Position numbers and translations under genes: made by a program. From Sungkyunkwania multivorans (GTDB lineage Bacteria > Bacteroidota > Bacteroidia > Flavobacteriales > Flavobacteriaceae): a stretch of DNA of 64,000 nucleotides. The stretch spans positions 62,001 through 126,000 of the forward strand of contig NZ_JBHTJH010000003.1 in NCBI RefSeq assembly GCF_042675645.1. Direction: 5' to 3'. Below the pieces are notes generated by a model. That model was not told the origin of the DNA, ran no database searches, and saw only the letters and a program-made list of their open reading frames with translations. Shown here piece after piece: positions 18,006 to 26,051 of the stretch; within the stretch, counting starts at the first letter, position 1; every line of letters begins with the position of its first letter.

Positions 18006-19238
18006 TTAGTCCTCAAACTCCTCTTTTAAGATTCGGACGACCTCCTCTATGGTCTCTTCTTCCAAGTCGGTGATCTTCACAAGATCTTGAACATCTCGCT
18101 CTAAAACACTCTTGGCCGTATCCAAACCTATTCTTTTAAATTCTTCTATCACCCATGCTTCGATCTCATCAGAGAATTCTGCAAGTTCCACATCCTCTTC
18201 TACACCTTCTCTATACACATCGATCTCGTATCCTGTGAGTTGACCGGCCAATCTAATGTTGAAACCACCTTTTCCAATAGCCTTGGAAACTTCTTCTGGC
18301 TTAAGGTATACTTCGGCCCGCTTTTTCTCGTCGTCCAATTTGATCGATGTAATTCTCGCCGGGCTCAACGCCCTTGTCACATAGAGTTGGTTGTTATTGG
18401 TATAGTTGATCACATCGATGTTCTCATTGCCAAGCTCTCTAACGATACCGTGAATACGCGACCCTTTCATTCCCACACAAGCTCCTACCGGGTCGATTCT
18501 GTCATCATAAGAATCTACCGCTACTTTTGCTTTTTCACCAGGGATCCTTACCACTTTCTTCACAGTTATCAATCCGTCAAATACTTCTGGTATCTCTTGC
18601 TCAAATAATTTCTCAAGAAACTCTGGAGCCGTACGCGACATAATGATCATCGGTTTGTTACCTCTAAGCTCAACACTTTCGATCACACCTCTCACATTCT
18701 CTCCTTTTCTAAAGAAATCGGAAGGTATCTGCTTTTCTTTCGGCAGAATGATCTCATTGCCCTCATCGTCCAACAACACAATTTGTCTGTGTCTAATGTG
18801 ATGCACTTCTGCTGTATAAATATCACCGACCAACTCCTTGAATTGTTTGTAGAGATTGGTATTATCGTGTTCATGAATCTTTGATATCAGATTTTGACGC
18901 AATGCCAAAATCGCTCTTCTTCCCAGATCGATGAGTTTTACCTCTTCTGAAACATCTTCACCAACTTCAAAATCAGGCTCGATCTTGCGCGCTGCGCTCA
19001 ACTCTATTTCCTGATTATCGTCCTCTACCTCACCATCGGCAACGACTATTCGGTTTCTCCATATCTCCAAATCTCCTTTATCTGGGTTGATAATGATATC
19101 GAAGTTATCATCAGAACCATACTTTTTCTTAAGCGCGTTTCTAAAAACGTCTTCCAAAATTGCCATTAGCGTTACACGGTCGATACGCTTATCATCCTTA
19201 AATTCTGAGAAAGAATCAATCAATGCAAGATTTTCCAT
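18006..19238 (-). CDS. nusA: Transcription termination/antitermination factor NusA
   Basis: 410 residues. The N-terminal RNA-polymerase-binding domain (1-125) is followed by an S1 domain (about 130-200, with the KGENVRGVIESVELRG strand) and tandem KH domains (VGACVGMKGSRIHGIVRELG and the AIGKGGFNIRLAGQLTG loop). The acidic C-terminus is short and lacks the E. coli-type AR repeats, as usual for this phylum. NusA controls pausing, termination and antitermination, and in many bacteria autoregulates its operon. It sits 12 bases after rimP. Confidence 0.97.
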   Translation of the reverse strand: MENLALIDSFSEFKDDKRIDRVTLMAILEDVFRNALKKKYGSDDNFDIIINPDKGDLEIWRNRIVVADGEVEDDNQEIELSAARKIEPDFEVGEDVSEEVKLIDLGRRAILALRQNLISKIHEHDNTNLYKQFKELVGDIYTAEVHHIRHRQIVLLDDEGNEIILPKEKQIPSDFFRKGENVRGVIESVELRGNKPMIIMSRTAPEFLEKLFEQEIPEVFDGLITVKKVVRIPGEKAKVAVDSYDDRIDPVGACVGMKGSRIHGIVRELGNENIDVINYTNNNQLYVTRALSPARITSIKLDDEKKRAEVYLKPEEVSKAIGKGGFNIRLAGQLTGYEIDVYREGVEEDVELAEFSDEIEAWVIEEFKRIGLDTAKSVLERDVQDLVKITDLEEETIEEVVRILKEEFED

Positions 19239-19250
19239 GCGTACTTCAAA

Positions 19251-19715
19251 TTAAAATGTTATCATAACTATTGCTTCTTCTATATCATCGTAAGCTATCT
19301 CTTGTTGCTTCGTAACAGTCACCTTACCTTTACCGACAGGTTTAGGCTCTCGAGCTTTCCACTCCAGGGTGACCGCATCTTCCGTAGCCGCTATCACTTT
19401 GCCTTCTATCGTTTCCCCAGCCGCTCTAACACTAAGCTTTCTGCCTATATTTTTGACATACTGTCTCACATGTCTAAGAGGAGCAGAAACCCCTGCAGAA
19501 GAAACTTCTAAAGAAAAGTCCTCTGCCTCCCTATCTAGGTTGTGCTCTATGTGCCTACTTACATCCATACAGTTCTTCAGCGTCACACCCTTATCGCCAT
19601 CTAGAATTATGTTGATCTTATTGCCAGCGTCAATGGTGAAGTCTATCAAGAATAGATCTTCATTTATCGATAACACTTCTTCTAGAAGTTGGGATACGCG
19701 CTCTTTGAACATCAA
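19251..19715 (-). CDS. rimP: Ribosome maturation factor RimP
   Basis: A 154-residue protein needed for late 30S subunit assembly. The family core is visible: FLIDFTIDAGNKINIILDG, then CMDVSRHIEHNLDRE, and SLEVSSAGVSAPLRHVRQY with the conserved S-S-(P/A)G turn. Two adjacent ATG codons (19715 and 19712) can serve as the start. First gene of the rimP-nusA-infB operon, with a hairpin in its short leader. Confidence 0.95.
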   Translation of the reverse strand: MMFKERVSQLLEEVLSINEDLFLIDFTIDAGNKINIILDGDKGVTLKNCMDVSRHIEHNLDREAEDFSLEVSSAGVSAPLRHVRQYVKNIGRKLSVRAAGETIEGKVIAATEDAVTLEWKAREPKPVGKGKVTVTKQQEIAYDDIEEAIVMITF

Positions 19716-19730
19716 TTGTACTTATAAAAC

Positions 19731-19751
19731 GAGGGGACTTTTGGTCCCCTC
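19731..19751 (-). promoter_or_regulatory. rimP leader hairpin
   Basis: A perfect 8-bp stem GAGGGGAC/GTCCCCTC with a 5-base loop. On the minus strand it is followed by GTTTTATAAG and then the rimP start 15 bases later. It lies inside the predicted 5' UTR (start near 19772). It could be a weak attenuator or a translation-control hairpin for the nusA operon; the U-run is short. Confidence 0.45.
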
Positions 19752-19776
19752 TCTGATACTTTTTCTTACAACGGTG

Positions 19777-19784
19777 CAAATATA
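19777..19784 (-). promoter_or_regulatory. -7 box of the rimP-nusA-infB operon
   Basis: The minus strand reads TATATTTG, an exact TAnnTTTG -7 match, about 62 bases before the rimP start. No clear -33 element was found. Confidence 0.45.
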
Positions 19785-19863
19785 CGATTTTTCTATGGAA
19801 TTATATACAGCCCACACAGTAAATTTATTTGTAACTTTAATACTATAATCAACCTTTGATCTT

Positions 19864-20688
19864 ATGATGAAAAAAATACTCGTACCCACCGATTTTTCCG
19901 AAAAGGCCGCTTATGCATTAAAAGTGGCTGCGCATCTAGCCAAAAAGAACAATGCCACCCTATATGTGTTACACATGCTGGAGCTTCCCTTACATTTGGC
20001 CACCGCAGGAAGCAGTGGCGAATTGCCAGAGGCCATATACTTTATGAAATTGGCCCATCAAAAGTTTGAAAAATTGCTTCAACAACCCTACCTCAAAGGC
20101 ATCGATGTGCAAGAAACGGTCGAATTTCATCAGGCTTTTGACGGTATCATCGATTCTGTGAAGAAGCACAACATTGACCTTATCGTTATGGGGTCGGCTG
20201 GTGCAACAGGGCTGAAAGAGCTCTTTATTGGGTCCAATACCGAGAAGGTAGTTCGCAATGCAGATGTTCCGGTGCTCGTCATTAAAAAAGACATGGAAAC
20301 CTTGAATGTAGAGAATTTCGTATTTGCCTCCGACTTTGGGAGCGAATACAAAGCTACTTTCGAGAAAGCCTTATCATTTGCAACTTCCTTCGATGCTAAA
20401 ATTCATTTGTTGATGGTCAATACTCCCAACAAATTCATAACGAGTCATGCAGCCACGGAGAGAATGGAAAAATTTGCTTCCAAATTCGATATTCCTAATT
20501 GCACCTACAACATCTATAACGACGATACTATCGAACATGGCATTATGAATTTTAGCAAGAGCATCGACGCCGACCTCATTGGTATTAGCACCCATGGCCG
20601 AAAGGGTTTGGCGCACTTCTTTAATGGTAGTTTAAGCGAAGATCTCGTCAATCATGCGCTGCGCCCGGTCATCACCTTTAAGACTTAA
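19864..20688 (+). CDS. Tandem universal stress protein (UspA family)
   Basis: 274 residues with two Usp domains (about 1-140 and 145-274). Each keeps the nucleotide-binding signature: MGSAGATGLKELFIGSNT in the first and ISTHGRKGLAHFFNGS in the second, so both halves should bind ATP. The start ILVPTDFSEKAAYAL is typical. Cytoplasmic stress or energy sensing is the family role; no partner is visible. It precedes the DNA methyltransferase, which has its own promoter. Confidence 0.93.
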   Translation: MMKKILVPTDFSEKAAYALKVAAHLAKKNNATLYVLHMLELPLHLATAGSSGELPEAIYFMKLAHQKFEKLLQQPYLKGIDVQETVEFHQAFDGIIDSVKKHNIDLIVMGSAGATGLKELFIGSNTEKVVRNADVPVLVIKKDMETLNVENFVFASDFGSEYKATFEKALSFATSFDAKIHLLMVNTPNKFITSHAATERMEKFASKFDIPNCTYNIYNDDTIEHGIMNFSKSIDADLIGISTHGRKGLAHFFNGSLSEDLVNHALRPVITFKT

Positions 20689-20698
20689 CGATAACACA

Positions 20699-20730
20699 TT
20701 TGGATCGGTCGAACGCTTCTGTTATATTTG
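20699..20730 (+). promoter_or_regulatory. Promoter of the DNA methyltransferase gene
   Basis: TTTG at 20699-20702, a 20-base spacer, then TATATTTG at 20723-20730, an exact -7 box. The start codon is 20 bases downstream, so the leader would be very short. Confidence 0.6.
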
Positions 20731-20749
20731 CATGTCCTAAATATGGAAA

Positions 20750-21994
20750 ATGTCAAAAGAAATCCTTCGTGTTGTTGAGTTGTTTGCCGGTGTTGGGGGC
20801 TTTAGATTAGGCCTTGAGCAGGCCAATCGGAATTTCACCGATAAAGTCTTTGAAATAGTTTGGAGCAACCAATGGGAACCTTCCACCAAAACGCAGCACG
20901 CCTCGTTGGTGTATGAAGCACGTTTTGGTGCAGCGCATCATTCCAATGAGGATATTTCTGAAGTTCCGACCGATGACATTCCAGACCATGATCTTTTGGT
21001 TGGTGGTTTTCCATGCCAAGATTATTCGGTGGCTACTGCACTGAAAAATTCTAAGGGCCTTATAGGAAAAAAAGGGGTGTTATGGTGGTCGATCCATAGA
21101 ATTCTCTCCGAAAAGAAAAACAAACCAAAGTATCTTCTTTTAGAAAACGTTGATCGTCTGCTGAAATCGCCAGTTTCTCAACGAGGAAGAGACTTTGCGA
21201 TTATTCTTAAAAGTCTTGAGGAATTGGATTATGCCGTAGAATGGCGGGTGATCAATGCGGCCGACTATGGCATGCCACAACGAAGAAGACGTGTCTTTAT
21301 CTTAGCCTATCACAAGAGCACAAAAATCCACAAGATCATCCAAAAAAGTAGTAAAGCCGATTGGATATCGCAAGATGGCCTCATGGCGTCTTCATTTGCC
21401 TCAACTACAGAAACGAATTCATTAAAACGTTTTGCCATCGATGGAGACCTTGTTGCCCTTAGCAAGGATTTCAACAAGAATAAAAAGGGGTCTCCTTTTG
21501 AAAATAGCGGTGTCTTTCTAGATGGAACTGTTTACACTGGCAAGACCACTGCGAGTTTTTCTGGTCGCCGAACCACACTCAAGGACATCCTCCAAAACGG
21601 AGAGGCTGAAGAGGAATTTTTCATTCCCGAAGAAGAAATTTCCAAATGGGAATATCTAAAGGGAGCTAAGAAGGAGGTGAGAAAAAGCAGCAATGGCTTT
21701 GAATATCATTACAGCGAAGGCAGCATGGTCTTTCCCGACGCACTGGATAAGCCTTCCAGGACCATCATTACGGGAGAAGGAGGAAAATCAGCCTCACGCT
21801 TCAAGCATGTGGTACAAACCGATAACGGACTTAGACGATTAACGCCCATCGAACTAGAACGGTTAAACATGTTTCCTGACGATCACACCAAACTGCCCGG
21901 GATCACCAATGCCAAGCGCGCATTCTTCATGGGCAATGCTTTGGTCGTTGGCATAGTAGAAAGAATAGCGACCGAAATACTGAACAATACATAG
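20750..21994 (+). CDS. DNA (cytosine-5) methyltransferase
   Basis: A 414-residue C5 cytosine methyltransferase. Motif I is ELFAGVGGFRLGL at residue 11 (AdoMet binding), motif IV GGFPCQDYS holds the catalytic cysteine, motif VI is LLENVDRL, and motif VIII is QRRRRVFI. The target-recognition stretch is about 200-310. Motif X (GNALVVGIVERI) is at the end. Length is normal and all motifs are intact, so it should be active. No restriction endonuclease gene is adjacent; truB follows two bases later. It is therefore an orphan (regulatory or anti-restriction) enzyme, or its partner lies outside the window. Target sequence unknown. Confidence 0.93.
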   Translation: MSKEILRVVELFAGVGGFRLGLEQANRNFTDKVFEIVWSNQWEPSTKTQHASLVYEARFGAAHHSNEDISEVPTDDIPDHDLLVGGFPCQDYSVATALKNSKGLIGKKGVLWWSIHRILSEKKNKPKYLLLENVDRLLKSPVSQRGRDFAIILKSLEELDYAVEWRVINAADYGMPQRRRRVFILAYHKSTKIHKIIQKSSKADWISQDGLMASSFASTTETNSLKRFAIDGDLVALSKDFNKNKKGSPFENSGVFLDGTVYTGKTTASFSGRRTTLKDILQNGEAEEEFFIPEEEISKWEYLKGAKKEVRKSSNGFEYHYSEGSMVFPDALDKPSRTIITGEGGKSASRFKHVVQTDNGLRRLTPIELERLNMFPDDHTKLPGITNAKRAFFMGNALVVGIVERIATEILNNT

Positions 21995-21996
21995 CA

Positions 21997-22692
21997 ATGA
22001 CCAAGACAGCAGAGGACTTTATAGACGGACAAATACTACTAATCGACAAGCCTTTGGTGTGGAGTTCGTTTCAGGCCGTAAATAAGATCAAGTGGGTACT
22101 GAAAAAGAAATTCGACCTTAAGAAGATCAAAGTCGGCCATGCTGGTACACTTGACCCACTCGCAACAGGGCTCTTGATCATTTGCACGGGGAAGTTCACC
22201 AAGCGCATCCCAGAATTACAAGGGCAAGTGAAAGAGTATACAGGCACTATCACCCTTGGGGCTACCACCCCTTCCTATGACTTGGAGACCCCAATTGACA
22301 AAACCTATCCCTTTGAACATATCACTGCGGAATTGATAACTACAGCCACCCAACAATTTACAGGGGAAGTGGAGCAGGTCCCACCTATTTTTTCAGCTTT
22401 AAAAAAAGATGGGAAGCGATTGTATGAATTTGCTCGCGAAGGAAAGGAGATCGCAATAAAAAAGAGAAAAGTACAAATTGACACCTTTGAAATCACCCAA
22501 ATTTCCTTGCCCGAAGTAAGCTTTAGGATCGTATGTAGCAAAGGCACCTATATTCGGTCTATCGCTAACGATTTTGGAAAGTCATTAAATAGTGGCGGTC
22601 ATCTTTCTTCATTAAGACGCACGAAGATCGGTGAGTTCGATGTAAAGGACGCCATTTCGCCTCAAGAATTTGAAGCTAGCATCCTTTTGTAG
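21997..22692 (+). CDS. truB: tRNA pseudouridine-55 synthase TruB
   Basis: 231 residues making pseudouridine 55 in the T-loop of tRNAs. GHAGTLDPLATGLL near residue 48 carries the catalytic aspartate, and the RIVCSKGTYIRSIANDFG motif lies near 170. It ends after the catalytic domain without a full PUA domain, as usual in this phylum. The start is two bases after the methyltransferase stop, so it is probably translated from the same message. Confidence 0.96.
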   Translation: MTKTAEDFIDGQILLIDKPLVWSSFQAVNKIKWVLKKKFDLKKIKVGHAGTLDPLATGLLIICTGKFTKRIPELQGQVKEYTGTITLGATTPSYDLETPIDKTYPFEHITAELITTATQQFTGEVEQVPPIFSALKKDGKRLYEFAREGKEIAIKKRKVQIDTFEITQISLPEVSFRIVCSKGTYIRSIANDFGKSLNSGGHLSSLRRTKIGEFDVKDAISPQEFEASILL

Positions 22693-22751
22693 AAAATTAC
22701 TATATTGCTGAGCTACAATAAATTCTAACGAATATTGTTATTTTTAAAGCT

Positions 22752-23498
22752 GTGAGACTTAAATCACAACATAAAGCCCTAATAATTACCAGTATGATCG
22801 CCTTGCTCGTAGTGAGCTTGGTTTTCAATATAGGGCTTTCCTTGCATAAGCCAGAACAATTCTATGAACTGACGGCTTCGGAGGAGGTGCTTAAGGAGTT
22901 AGAAGAGGAAGAAGAACAATTGGTAGAGGAAGAATTAACGGACTTAGCACAAAATTTACAGACCAACCAAGCGTTCAATGAAGATCAAAAGGCATTGGAA
23001 AGGGAAATCGAGGAATTCAAGACTTTGGATGAGATAAGGGAAGAAGCACAACAGAATGAATCGGAGGATGACCCGAACGAATCGGATTCCGAAGAGGACG
23101 GTGAGTTGAACAATGAAAATGATAACAGGGTCGCTTCGGTCATTAAAAAACAAGAATTGGCTTCTAATGGCAAGGACCTGTCCGAAGAAATTGCCAAAAA
23201 TAACGATACCAGCAATCGTTTTAGTTCGGCTTCCTATTCATTACTAGGCAGAAAGGCGAGAAAGCATCTTCCAAATCCAACATACACCTGTATGAGCGGT
23301 GGAAAGATCGTAGTGAATATCACCGTAGATGATTATGGTGACGTGATCGAAGCTGAAGTGAATGAAACTGCGTCCACTTCTAGTGTTGGATGTCTCTGGG
23401 ACAATGCTTTGGCCTATGCGCGGCGTGCTAAATTTACCGAAGACCTATCGAAGAGTTCACAGAAAGGCACTATTACCTACTACTTTCAAGGAAAATAA
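22752..23498 (+). CDS. TonB-like inner-membrane protein
   Basis: 248 residues from a GTG start. There is a single transmembrane anchor at about 9-31, a very acidic, coiled-coil-prone linker (about 45-130, rich in Glu/Asp/Asn), then a C-terminal beta domain with GGKIVVNITVDDYGDVIEAE and YARRAKF. This layout is that of TonB/energy-transducer proteins, but the linker is Glu/Asp-rich where TonB has Pro/Lys. No ExbB/ExbD genes are nearby. It could drive a receptor or tether to another envelope partner. Exact role unknown. Confidence 0.7.
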   Translation: MRLKSQHKALIITSMIALLVVSLVFNIGLSLHKPEQFYELTASEEVLKELEEEEEQLVEEELTDLAQNLQTNQAFNEDQKALEREIEEFKTLDEIREEAQQNESEDDPNESDSEEDGELNNENDNRVASVIKKQELASNGKDLSEEIAKNNDTSNRFSSASYSLLGRKARKHLPNPTYTCMSGGKIVVNITVDDYGDVIEAEVNETASTSSVGCLWDNALAYARRAKFTEDLSKSSQKGTITYYFQGK

Positions 23499-23499
23499 G

Positions 23500-24105
23500 C
23501 TAACCCAATAGCTCGATAATATCTCTCTCGGTATCCTGCCCCCTATCTTTGTTGTACCAAACTTGAAGTTCCTGTTTAAATTCTGGCGTCAACTTCCCAT
23601 ATTGCTCCTTATAATTTTTCACCATCAGTGTTGCAGTAGTAGGTCTAGGACCCCATTCTCCGATCACTTCTCCATCCTTCTTATCAATTGCAATGAGTTT
23701 AGGGATCGCGCGATTGCCATTGGTCAAAAATTGATCCATCAACTCCAAATTATCATCCCGAAGTACCACCTTGAAATCAATACCCTCATTGAGTGCAGCG
23801 ATCTTATCTATGACCGGCATGGTCTGGGCCGCATCGCCACACCAACTCTCTGTAAGCACCAACCAAATGACATCACCGCGAAAGCTCAATGCCCGTTGTC
23901 TTGCCTTTTCAGAGAGTTTGATGGTCTTATCCAACCGTTTCATTCTACGGTCATTTAACTTGGAGTAATTGAGCAAGGCCTCTGATTGCTCCGGTCCGGT
24001 AGAAAGCCCTTTTTCGATCGATCGACTCACAAGTGCCTTGTATTCTGAATAGGACATCGCTTTGTCCAAAGCTGTATCGATGACGGTTCTCTCAAATACT
24101 TCCAT
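23500..24105 (-). CDS. Thioredoxin-like protein with WCGDA motif
   Basis: A 201-residue thioredoxin-fold protein (thioredoxin_9-like). The active-site position reads ESWCGDAAQTMP near residue 90, keeping one cysteine and replacing the second cysteine of CxxC with Ala, so it cannot form the classic dithiol. The N-terminal 60 residues are helical. It ends two bases from the TonB-like gene in convergent orientation. No signal peptide, hence cytoplasmic. A monothiol or binding role is inferred. Confidence 0.8.
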   Translation of the reverse strand: MEVFERTVIDTALDKAMSYSEYKALVSRSIEKGLSTGPEQSEALLNYSKLNDRRMKRLDKTIKLSEKARQRALSFRGDVIWLVLTESWCGDAAQTMPVIDKIAALNEGIDFKVVLRDDNLELMDQFLTNGNRAIPKLIAIDKKDGEVIGEWGPRPTTATLMVKNYKEQYGKLTPEFKQELQVWYNKDRGQDTERDIIELLG

Positions 24106-24246
24106 TATTGATGTGTATTATTCTTGTTGACGAAATTATAATGATAACCCCTGATTAGTGCTTATTTTAGAAAAAACTTACATATCTTTCTTCTATCAAA
24201 AAATAGAGAAAATAAATACTAGCTACCTAAAAATATTGGCACCAAC

Positions 24247-24816
24247 ATGAATAAACATCGCTGCGGATGGTGTGAAGGAGACCCATTGTACGAACAATAC
24301 CATGACGAAGAATGGGGAAAACCACTTTATGACGAAGATAAATTGTTTGAATTCTTGATCCTGGAGACTTTTCAAGCCGGATTGAGTTGGATCACTATTT
24401 TGCGGAAACGCGAAAACTTCAGAAAGGCATTTGACCATTTCGACTATAGGAAGATCGCCACCTACGATAGCACCAAATTTGAAAGTTTGATGCAAGATAC
24501 TGGCATCATTCGCAACAAATTGAAAATAAAGGCCACGATCACCAACGCGCAAGCTTTTATGAAAGTTCAAGGGGAGTTTGGAAGTTTCAGCAAATACATC
24601 TGGGGCTTTGTCGATGGAAAACCTCTTGTCAATGAATTTGAGAGCTATAGAGACGCTCCGGCAAATACACCACTTTCAGATAAGATAAGCAAAGACCTTA
24701 AGAAACGTGGTTTTAAGTTTGTAGGAACCACTGTTATCTATGCCCATATGCAAGCTACAGGGATGGTCAACGACCACGAAATCAATTGTTTCAGATATCA
24801 TGAAGTACAAGGCTAA
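24247..24816 (+). CDS. tag: DNA-3-methyladenine glycosylase I
   Basis: A 189-residue base-excision enzyme that removes 3-methyladenine. RCGWCEGDPLYEQYHDEEWG at the start contains the zinc-ligand cysteine, TFQAGLSWITILRKRENFRK is the HhH-family core, and GMVNDHEINCFRY near the end supplies the other zinc ligands. First gene of a three-gene overlapping run; the next gene starts inside its last 17 bases. Confidence 0.95.
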   Translation: MNKHRCGWCEGDPLYEQYHDEEWGKPLYDEDKLFEFLILETFQAGLSWITILRKRENFRKAFDHFDYRKIATYDSTKFESLMQDTGIIRNKLKIKATITNAQAFMKVQGEFGSFSKYIWGFVDGKPLVNEFESYRDAPANTPLSDKISKDLKKRGFKFVGTTVIYAHMQATGMVNDHEINCFRYHEVQG

Positions 24817-25384
24817 AATACTCTTCTTATTGCTTTTCATAGCATCTCTCGGTTTTGCCCAACAAAAAGAGGAGCGGGAGTTTCGGATAGATAAGGAACA
24901 ATTTCCAAAAAATGCTTTGCAATCCTTAGAACCACAGCTAATGGATGCACGAAGAGTAAGATATTACAAGGAAATTGACGGTGACAATATTAGTTATGAA
25001 ATAAAATTCAAAAAGAGGAGAGCATTTTATAGTGTGGAATTCAATGAACAAGGAGTTCTTGAAGATATTGAGTTTGTGATCAAAAAGATTGAAATCCCAG
25101 AAGCCAGTTATGATCGAATGAATGCATATCTCAAAAAGCATTTTGAGAAGTTTCGCATCAAAAAAATTCAACAACAATATCCATGTGCAGACGCCGAAGA
25201 TACCCAAAGCACCATTTACAAGGCATTTCAAAACTTGTTGATCGAGGGTCTAAACTATGAGATCGTCGTATCTGGCAAGAAGCAAAAGGAATATAGGTAT
25301 TATGAGTTGTTATTTGATGCCGAAGGAAATTTTTTGCTCTCTAGAGAACTTTTATCAACAGGCTATGAGCATGTCCTATATTGA
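24800..25384 (+). CDS. Secreted PepSY-like protein
   Basis: 195 residues from the ATG at 24800, which starts a signal peptide (MKYKAKILFLLLFIASLGFA). An earlier in-frame start at 24740 would place 20 polar residues before the signal. The mature protein has two alpha/beta segments (about 40-95 and 140-190) resembling PepSY-like repeats. It overlaps tag by 17 bases and the next gene by about 20, so the three are coupled. Function unknown; periplasmic. Confidence 0.65.
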   Translation: MKYKAKILFLLLFIASLGFAQQKEEREFRIDKEQFPKNALQSLEPQLMDARRVRYYKEIDGDNISYEIKFKKRRAFYSVEFNEQGVLEDIEFVIKKIEIPEASYDRMNAYLKKHFEKFRIKKIQQQYPCADAEDTQSTIYKAFQNLLIEGLNYEIVVSGKKQKEYRYYELLFDAEGNFLLSRELLSTGYEHVLY

Positions 25385-26051
25385 TAGATGCATAATCCTT
25401 TTTGCAATTCTTTTAAGTTCTTTTGCATTCTCACAAGAGAACCTCACTGGTTTTTGGCAGCCCAAAGTTGCACTCAACTATAAGGTTGGCACTAACTACT
25501 CGCATAATTTTAGTGTGGAACAAAGAAATTACATCTACGAGACCGAAAATTTAAAATTTACCACCCGGCAATTGGATTTTGATCACTTTTCTAAGCTAAA
25601 ACTGACCAACGTGCGAAGTATCGCATTTGGGATAAAATATCGCTTCAGAGAAATTTTTGCGGGAAACAGCAATGAACTTCGATTTACACAACAATTCAAT
25701 AGTACGCATACCAACGAAAAATTGAGGCTTGGGCATCGCATTAGAACAGAACAACGTTTTACGAGGTCACTTACTATTCATAGATTTCGCTATCGTTTCG
25801 CCCTGGATCTTCCACTTAACGGAGAAACGCTCGACATTGGAGAAACCTATCTTGTTACCTCTACAGAAAGCCTGCTAAGTGTTGCAAAGGCAAATAATCC
25901 ACAACTGGACCAGCGACTATCATTGGATATTGGCTGGCTTGTTAGTGCCAAGACCAAAATTCAGCTCGGTAGCGAGTTTAGGTGGGAAGATTACACACAA
26001 AGAACGCAATACGTCCTATTTCTGCATACGATGCTTATTTTCTCACTTTAG
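25365..26051 (+). CDS. DUF2490-family outer-membrane protein
   Basis: About 228 residues from the ATG at 25365, six bases before a second ATG; both lead a signal peptide ending near FAFSQ. The mature sequence alternates short amphipathic strands with aromatic girdle residues, the pattern of a DUF2490 beta-barrel. A longer in-frame start 108 bases upstream would lie inside the preceding gene and precede the signal. The end overlaps the convergent deiminase gene by four bases. Outer-membrane location is inferred; no substrate known. Confidence 0.7.
   Translation: MSMSYIDRCIILFAILLSSFAFSQENLTGFWQPKVALNYKVGTNYSHNFSVEQRNYIYETENLKFTTRQLDFDHFSKLKLTNVRSIAFGIKYRFREIFAGNSNELRFTQQFNSTHTNEKLRLGHRIRTEQRFTRSLTIHRFRYRFALDLPLNGETLDIGETYLVTSTESLLSVAKANNPQLDQRLSLDIGWLVSAKTKIQLGSEFRWEDYTQRTQYVLFLHTMLIFSL

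Noticed and set aside
20750..21994. Complete restriction-modification system
   Set aside because: Only the methyltransferase is present; neighbours are uspA and truB, not an endonuclease.
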